A stretch of 10,546 bases of DNA from Bacillota bacterium (lineage in GTDB: Bacteria; Bacillota; Clostridia; Lachnospirales; Anaerotignaceae), in the NCBI GenBank assembly GCA_023413275.1, contig JAEZPX010000258.1, forward strand, positions 1 through 10,546, written 5' to 3'. The position numbers were made by a program, and so were the translations under genes. How positions within the stretch are numbered: the first letter of the stretch is position 1; each line of letters opens with the position of its first letter. Positions 6,499-10,546 of the stretch are shown here, piece after piece. Under the pieces are notes generated by a model. That model was not told where the DNA came from. It was given only the letters and a program-made list of their open reading frames with translations, and did no database searches.

Positions 6499-7026
6499 TT
6501 AAAGTGATTTTGCAAGATCACTTACTTGTTGGAGCTCCTTAGCATTGATAATGCTGCCTTTTTCCTGGAGATTCGGAATTTTTATAATACCTTTTATTTC
6601 CCATTTTAAATAAGATGCCATCGCCTTTAATTGAACTTCAGCTGCATCATATACCCCGTCTGCACCAGAATTCAGTAACATTGCAATTGATTTTATATGG
6701 AACCCCTTTTTTGCAAAAGCATACATTCTATCAATAAAACACTTCATCTGAGCAGAAACATCGAACCAGTAAATTGGAGATGCAAGCACCAGCATATCCG
6801 TCTGATTCAAATCCTTTAATATCTCATTCATATCATCATTTTGCACGCATACACCATCATGCGTAAAGCAATATTTGCAGGCAATACATGGATTAACTTT
6901 ATTTTCACTTAATTTTCTCACTGTTACCTGATGCCCTGCTTCTCTTGCAGCCTCTGCAAATATGCCAGCCATAATCTCTGTGTTTCCGTTTTTTCTCGGG
7001 CTTCCTGTAATAATCAAAATATTCAT
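6499..7026 (-). CDS. Flavodoxin-fold NAD(P)H-dependent FMN reductase-like protein
   Basis: 175 residues, typical of the flavodoxin-like/NADPH-dependent FMN reductase group. The N-terminus MNILIITGSPRKNGNTE is the strand plus FMN-phosphate-binding loop. A PCIACKYC motif (about 46-53) with a further Cys at C60 is common in clostridial iron-sulfur-flavoprotein-like and reductase relatives. SPIYWFDVSAQMKCFIDRMYAF (about 84-105) is the conserved flavin-contacting and dimer segment. It should be a cytoplasmic flavoprotein reducing flavin, quinone or xenobiotic substrates with NAD(P)H. A GGAAGGA ribosome site is nine bases before the ATG. It lies 18 bases after the SEC-C mini-gene and 108 bases before the MarR gene, whose own promoter sits in that gap; no terminator is visible there, so read-through is possible. 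Confidence 0.88.
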   Translation of the reverse strand: MNILIITGSPRKNGNTEIMAGIFAEAAREAGHQVTVRKLSENKVNPCIACKYCFTHDGVCVQNDDMNEILKDLNQTDMLVLASPIYWFDVSAQMKCFIDRMYAFAKKGFHIKSIAMLLNSGADGVYDAAEVQLKAMASYLKWEIKGIIKIPNLQEKGSIINAKELQQVSDLAKSL

Positions 7027-7044
7027 ACTGGTTTGTCCTTCCTC

Positions 7045-7164
7045 TTACTTAATCGGTTTCTTGGGTTTATCTTTACGATTTTTGTAGCACTCTAAATAAG
7101 TTTTCCCACTACCACATGGGCACGGTTCTTTATTAAATATTATGAAGTAATTCAATGGATTCAT
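7045..7164 (-). CDS. SEC-C zinc-motif mini-protein (39 aa), possibly a fragment
   Basis: The minus strand from ATG 7164 to TAA 7047-7045 encodes 39 residues with an unmistakable SEC-C core, PCPCGSGKTYLECYKN (CxCx8C with the usual last residue replaced by Y). SEC-C motifs bind zinc and end SecA and many unrelated proteins, and also occur alone in small proteins. The N-terminus MNPLNYFIIFNKE is not typical, an in-frame TAA lies two codons upstream of the ATG, and the ribosome site is weak (GGGGT about ten bases away). It may therefore be the surviving tail of a larger gene. The reading frame ends 18 bases before the flavoprotein ATG, so co-transcription is likely. Confidence 0.6.
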   Translation of the reverse strand: MNPLNYFIIFNKEPCPCGSGKTYLECYKNRKDKPKKPIK

Positions 7165-7338
7165 AGTCAGTTACCCCGCTAAAAGATTTTATGTGTTTAC
7201 TATTCCATACTTATTGCCGCTTAGCAGAGCGTTAATTTCACGTAAATAAATCGATTGCTTTAAAATTCTCTCATCTCATGCTTAGTTTTCGCTCTGTTCC
7301 CACGTACACGTAAAAATCCGAAAAACATCTATCCTGCC

Positions 7339-7396
7339 CTATCGTGAAAGCCCGTTATCAATCCTGTTCTCTCGCGAACGGAATCCGACCCGATAG
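7339..7396. repeat. Nested inverted repeat
   Basis: Outer arms CTATCG (7339-7344) and CGATAG (7391-7396) enclose inner arms CCGTT (7352-7356) and AACGG (7377-7381), with unpaired sides of 7 and 9 bases. The segment is richer in G and C than its surroundings. It could fold in RNA, but there is no T run after it on either strand; function unknown. Confidence 0.3.
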
Positions 7397-7472
7397 TCAG
7401 ATTCCCATGCACAAGCAAAATCACGTTTTGAGTGTACAATTTGAAAACTGCCAAATCACAGAAATAGCTAAT

Positions 7473-7535
7473 TTAATGGGTTTTCTGTACATTCAGTCTT
7501 TTACCCTTTGACATCAATACTACCGTCTCAACGTG
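7473..7535 (-). pseudogene. C-terminal tail fragment resembling RlmD/RumA 23S rRNA methyltransferase
   Basis: From CAC at 7535 the minus strand reads HVETVVLMSKGKR and ends at TAA 7475-7473 (20 residues). HVExVVLLS is the conserved C-terminal motif of the TrmA/RlmD family of RNA uracil-5 methyltransferases. The residues before it (SPASYGIIIVHSR) do not match the family, where a motif like FPHT normally precedes HVE, so similarity starts abruptly at the CAC codon. This codon region of rumA is a known integration site of some streptococcal mobile elements. The identification rests on about nine residues and is tentative. Confidence 0.35.
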
Positions 7536-7654
7536 CCTTGAATGAACAATAATGATGCCATAGGAAGCTGGTGATTCCTTGGCAAGATTTGAATCGTTTG
7601 TGTTAATTGGAGAAGATTTCAATTTAACCTGCAAGGCCAGGCCAAATTGTTACA

Positions 7655-7993
7655 TTACTCAGTATAAGTAGTCCACTTTCCGCAATTATTACAAACATAT
7701 ATTGCGAAGTTCAAAATATCATCAGCCTTATCTAAATCGAAAGTGACCATTTCTTTCTTTTTTATGAAGCCTATATTCCTTTGCCAAATGCTGAAGTTTT
7801 CTACACCACAATTTGGGCACTCTGAATCACACTTTCCGACGTGCTCAAAGTCATCTACAGTTATCCCATTGTCTTGTAAAAGCTTTACAACTGCTTCTTC
7901 ATAGCCAGTTTCTGAACAGCCCATTATCAGATCTTTCAATCTCAAAAATTCACTCATAAAATCCTTGTATGATGTATTAGTAGTTAAATACAT
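7655..7993 (-). CDS. Zinc-ribbon-like hypothetical protein (112 aa)
   Basis: 112 residues with no signal peptide. The N-terminal half (1-50) looks helical (FMSEFLRLKDLIMGC, then YEEAVVKLLQDNGITVDDF). The C-terminal half carries two cysteine knuckles, CPNC (59-62) and CNNC (about 101-104), about 40 residues apart, which is a zinc-ribbon layout; another cysteine (C55) sits just before the first knuckle. The end GKWTTYTE follows the second knuckle directly. I do not recognise the family; many such proteins are small immunity, regulatory or orphan metal-binding proteins. AAAGGAG with seven bases of spacing fixes the ATG at 7993. No clear promoter was found upstream and no partner gene is adjacent, with about 490 bases to the next gene on the left. 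Confidence 0.7.
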   Translation of the reverse strand: MYLTTNTSYKDFMSEFLRLKDLIMGCSETGYEEAVVKLLQDNGITVDDFEHVGKCDSECPNCGVENFSIWQRNIGFIKKKEMVTFDLDKADDILNFAIYVCNNCGKWTTYTE

Positions 7994-8508
7994 GCATACG
8001 CTCCTTTCTATTTAACTTTGTTATAATCAGTGGTAATGCTGTGGACTTTTTATAAAATCCTATAGCCTTGACTATTTTAGGGAGTGTATTGCCACAGTTA
8101 ATTTAGCCTAGTCCTACCTATCAACTATATTTAATTTTCAAAGAGCACATTTTGATGCTTTATTTCCTATACACTTTTTCAGTTCAAACCTTTCATCAAA
8201 ACTTTGATTTTACTATTGACTATTCATAGTTGGTCTCCTGTTGTTTTTAGATTCATCCACCTGCACATTTTATAATAAGCCACTGCATATAGTTGTCTAT
8301 TTGCCTCATAATTATTTACTCATTCGATTTCAATTATATTTCTTCATGTTCTAAAAGCATTATATACCGTTCTTTAAGTTTACTTTAGCGAATTAGAATA
8401 ATCATATCACAGCAATATATGGATTTCAATGTGGAGGTGGATCGGCTACACTTAACTGGAAGAAAAATTAATTTCATGCTAATACCAAAATAAAAGGAGA
8501 ATGGTAGC
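7994..8508. other. Gene-free AT-rich stretch left of the IS3 remnant
   Basis: No frame of either strand gives plausible protein. The last 80 bases (from about 8430, TGTGGAGGTGGATCGG) may belong to the left end of the IS3-family element, as the orfA start and its ribosome site follow at 8493-8511. No matching right-end inverted repeat was found. Confidence 0.3.
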
Positions 8509-8795
8509 ATGAGTGAAAAAAGAGAACGTAGAACTTTTAGTGATGAATTCACACATCAAATCGTCCAGTTATATAACTCCGGCAAGCTAAGAGCTGAAAT
8601 ATGCCGTGAATATGAATTAGCCCCCTCCGTCGTTGACCATTGAGTTAAAAGATTAATTCTACAGGTTTTGCAAAAGAATGTGACAATTAAACTCCTGAAG
8701 AATTAGAACTAATCAAGCTTCGCAAAGAAAACAATCAGCTCAAAATGGAGAACGACATCCTAAAACAAGCGGCGCTGATATTCACTTATGGGTAG
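8509..8795 (+). pseudogene. IS3-family transposase orfA, degenerate
   Basis: The frame starts MSEKRERRTFSDEFTHQIVQLY behind AAAGGAGA (8493-8500), the classic N-terminal helix-turn-helix of IS3-group OrfA. It breaks at TGA 8641-8643, where relatives have Trp (DH-stop-VKR). A one-base frame change near 8655 then restores NSTGFAKECDN, a TAA at 8688-8690 follows, and the leucine-zipper part PEELELIKLRKENNQL...ILKQAALI runs from 8694 to TAG 8793-8795. So there are at least three lesions. The usual orfB with its DDE catalytic domain is absent downstream, so the element cannot move by itself. It is the only gene-like sequence on the plus strand. Confidence 0.85.
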
Positions 8796-9250
8796 ACGTC
8801 AGCTCGTCATTTAAGTAACCTATTTCGCAGTCTGACATTGTGTCAAACACTTAATGATATTTACTACATAATAAAACAACCCCTCCTTACCCACTAAATT
8901 GGATAACAGGTTTTTCATAAAAAAATCACAGAAAAAAAACCTCGGGACGCTTAAATATTATTTGAGTACGCTTGATTAGTCGAATCCGCTCTACCCAAAA
9001 GCTGCGGATCTCATTCCTTAGGTGGCAAAATGCGACAATATACCATTTATTGTTCCAGTAAACCATGACCTAGGGATCTATCACCCTACTTGGATTGCTC
9101 TTCACGGCCTGTGCGATTTCATGTCCAATAGCATAGCACGCAAAAATACACCCGATAATATTAGATTTATAAAAGATAAAGCCAAAATTATAAATTTTCG
9201 CAATATTTAGATTAATCCACTTGTCAGAAAAATACTCTAATATTGTAATT
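8796..9250. other. Gene-poor stretch after the IS3 remnant
   Basis: No orfB or other transposase part is recognisable. A 62-codon plus-strand frame (9022-9210) lacks a ribosome site and resembles nothing I know, so it is not called. GTGTCAAA at 8850-8857 recalls insertion-sequence ends but has no partner. Confidence 0.3.
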
Positions 9251-9273
9251 ATTTCGCTTAATAAAGCGAAAAT
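9251..9273. repeat. Palindrome between IS3 remnant and TolC-family gene
   Basis: ATTTCGCTT and AAGCGAAAAT pair around AATA to give a near-perfect hairpin of about 9 bp. Neither side carries a proper T run, so it is a poor terminator; it could be a protein site or a stabilising 3' end. Confidence 0.4.
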
Positions 9274-9328
9274 GATTTATTTGTCCTTCATCAAGGGCAT
9301 TTTCCAAATAAACGTTGCCGCTTTATGA

Positions 9329-9358
9329 GAAACACCCTTTCAAAATTTAGAGGTGTCT
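9329..9358 (-). terminator. Possible terminator of the TolC-family gene
   Basis: On the minus strand GACACC (9357-9352) pairs with GGTGTT (9336-9331, last pair a wobble) across a loop of about 15 bases. A short TTT tail (GGTGTTTCT) follows. It lies about 50 bases after the stop at 9408. The T tail is weak, so confidence is limited. Confidence 0.4.
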
Positions 9359-9407
9359 TCTACAACCGATAATCCCCTTTTGACTGGCTAATCTCGTTAT
9401 CTATTCT

Positions 9408-10546
9408 TTAGCCTGATATACCACCAGATGTAGAAAGCAGTTCTGTATTCTCAAACTGGTAAATTTGTATATCATGGGCATAGACAATTTGCTGCAAATT
9501 ATCCTCTGCCTGTTCTAATGCCAATTCTGCCTGTTTTCTATCCAACTCTGTGCTTTTGCCCAATTCAAAATTTAACTCCGCCAAAACTAATTTGGAATTT
9601 GCGGTTTCCAATGTATTTTCTGCAGAAATATAAGAATCTTCCAACTTCAATATTGCATCATAAGCATTTTTTATCGCCATTTCTTTATTCTCTTTTTCTG
9701 TTTTCAAACTACGTTTTGCTTCATCATAGTTATATTGATTTGTAAGGTTTTGTTTATTTGTTGTGGATTCTGACAAATAATACGTACTAAATTTCGCATC
9801 CTCTAGAGCCTGCTCCTGCTGTTTAATTGTATAATCATTTTTCAGCCTATCGTTAACATACTGCTCCATTGTCTGCTCCATAGTATACGGTTTATACTCT
9901 GTCTCATATACTAAAGTATACTGGGCATTTTCTTCTTCTCCAATCAACTGATACAACGTTCTATATTCTTGCGACAATGTTTTTTCCAAAGAACATACGT
10001 TGTCCTGTGCAGTTATATAGCTATTTCTCAATTCTCGTAAATCGTATTCACTAATGATTCCCAGCTCATACTTTGCTTCACCTTGCTGATACAATATTTT
10101 CTGAACATCTTCTGTTCTCTTCGCCAATGACAAAGTGCTTTCATCACTAAGAATAGATGTAAAATAACTCTTTACGGATGCTACCAACGCAATTTTTGTA
10201 ATTTCTTCATTATAACTATTTTTCGCCATATTGCTGTTAATTGATTGTATATTGGAATTTATACTATATGTCCAATCATTTACCCATTTTTGATAGGTTG
10301 TATTAGGCACATTAAAATGTCCCTCAGTATCCCACACATCTTCCTTTAGTTTCTGTAAATACTCATCCCTATCCTCCACACTCCGCAAATCTGTACTGTG
10401 TTCCTTTGCTTTTTCCAGTGCAGCCTCTAAAGTTAATTCCTTTTGGCTTTTCTCTGTCAAAGACTCCCAAACTTCCGTTGGTATCTCTGCCGCCCCTACC
10501 AAACCTACGCTTTGGAAAGATATTATCAATGCTGTCAGCATTATAG
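9408..10546 (-). CDS. TolC-family protein (partial, 5' end at window edge)
   Basis: 377 codons follow the first ATG in view (10541), but the frame is open to the right edge (ATA before ATG) and the hydrophobic start MLTALIISFQSVGLVGAAE looks like the end of a signal peptide, so the true start lies outside. The mature part opens with ELTLEAALEKAKEHSTDLR, the usual entry of TolC-like proteins. Two related long-helix repeats follow: AKYELGIISEYDLRELRNSYITAQ (about 157-179) and LNFELGKSTELDRKQAELALEQAEDNL near the C-terminus, the equatorial signatures of the family. Charged, coiled-coil-rich sequence fills the rest. In outer-membrane bacteria TolC forms export channels; in Clostridia such proteins are exported and usually sit beside RND-type adaptor and ABC transporter genes, which may lie to the right. 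Function in a one-membrane cell is uncertain. Confidence 0.82.
   Translation of the reverse strand, partial: IMLTALIISFQSVGLVGAAEIPTEVWESLTEKSQKELTLEAALEKAKEHSTDLRSVEDRDEYLQKLKEDVWDTEGHFNVPNTTYQKWVNDWTYSINSNIQSINSNMAKNSYNEEITKIALVASVKSYFTSILSDESTLSLAKRTEDVQKILYQQGEAKYELGIISEYDLRELRNSYITAQDNVCSLEKTLSQEYRTLYQLIGEEENAQYTLVYETEYKPYTMEQTMEQYVNDRLKNDYTIKQQEQALEDAKFSTYYLSESTTNKQNLTNQYNYDEAKRSLKTEKENKEMAIKNAYDAILKLEDSYISAENTLETANSKLVLAELNFELGKSTELDRKQAELALEQAEDNLQQIVYAHDIQIYQFENTELLSTSGGISG

Larger units (their letters stand above)
7165..7654. other. Intergenic stretch with gene relics
   Basis: No intact gene. It contains the RlmD-like tail fragment (7473-7535) and a nested inverted repeat (7339-7396). 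Between them several short minus-strand frames are broken by stops. The patchwork looks like decayed mobile or transferred DNA. Confidence 0.35.

Noticed and set aside
8020..8048. Promoter for the zinc-ribbon gene using TATAAC near 8022
   Set aside because: No acceptable -35 box lies at 16-18 bases.
9022..9210. 62-codon plus-strand frame
   Set aside because: There is no ribosome site, domain or neighbour support; AT-rich DNA gives such frames by chance.
1..10546. tRNA, rRNA or CRISPR arrays
   Set aside because: No cloverleaf, conserved rRNA segment or regularly spaced repeat series was seen on either strand.

Overview
The window looks like part of the chromosome of a gut-type Clostridia (Lachnospiraceae/Oscillospiraceae-like Firmicute). 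The evidence is strong AGGAGG-type ribosome sites, an AgrC/AgrA-style GHKL kinase plus LytTR regulator pair, a secreted beta-helix surface protein of the kind abundant in gut Clostridia, a MarR-controlled cyclase gene and IS3-family debris. Every intact gene is on the minus strand, so transcription runs from right to left. Species cannot be assigned.

Left block (1-4390, visibly GC-richer). Minus-strand order is LytTR response regulator (4135-3401), AgrC-like sensor kinase (3401-2136, one-base overlap), a regulatory gap (2135-1983), a 77-residue four-cysteine protein (1982-1749), then a signal-peptide-bearing surface protein (from 1752, running off the left edge). The gap holds a weak terminator-like hairpin, two direct repeats TTAAGTAGAAA 21 bp apart in the style of LytTR sites, and a weak promoter just downstream of them. 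The simplest reading is that the two-component system activates the coupled cysteine-protein/surface-protein operon. No AgrD-like peptide or AgrB-like protease is visible.

Middle block (about 4390-8020, AT-rich). After about 0.7 kb with no recognisable gene comes a strong minus-strand terminator (5123-5165). To its right are a cyclase-family (kynurenine formamidase-like) gene and a MarR repressor gene overlapping by ATGA. They share a promoter, TTGACA-N17-TATTAT, flanked by two 18-bp operator-like palindromes. Further right are a flavodoxin-fold NADPH-dependent FMN reductase-like gene, a 39-codon SEC-C zinc-motif mini-gene 18 bp upstream of it, a fragment resembling the C-terminal tail of an RlmD/RumA-type rRNA methyltransferase, and a 112-residue four-cysteine zinc-ribbon-like protein.

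Right block (8020-10546). A broken IS3-family orfA lies on the plus strand (8509-8795), followed by gene-poor DNA with two hairpins. The 3' part of a TolC-family gene runs off the right edge. The change in base composition near 4.3 kb, the dead insertion sequence and the possible integration scar suggest an accessory region assembled from several sources.

The most interesting items are the LytTR-controlled operon with its unexplained cysteine-rich protein, the compact MarR/cyclase autoregulatory switch whose enzyme lacks the usual last histidine of its metal-site motif, and the rumA-like scar.
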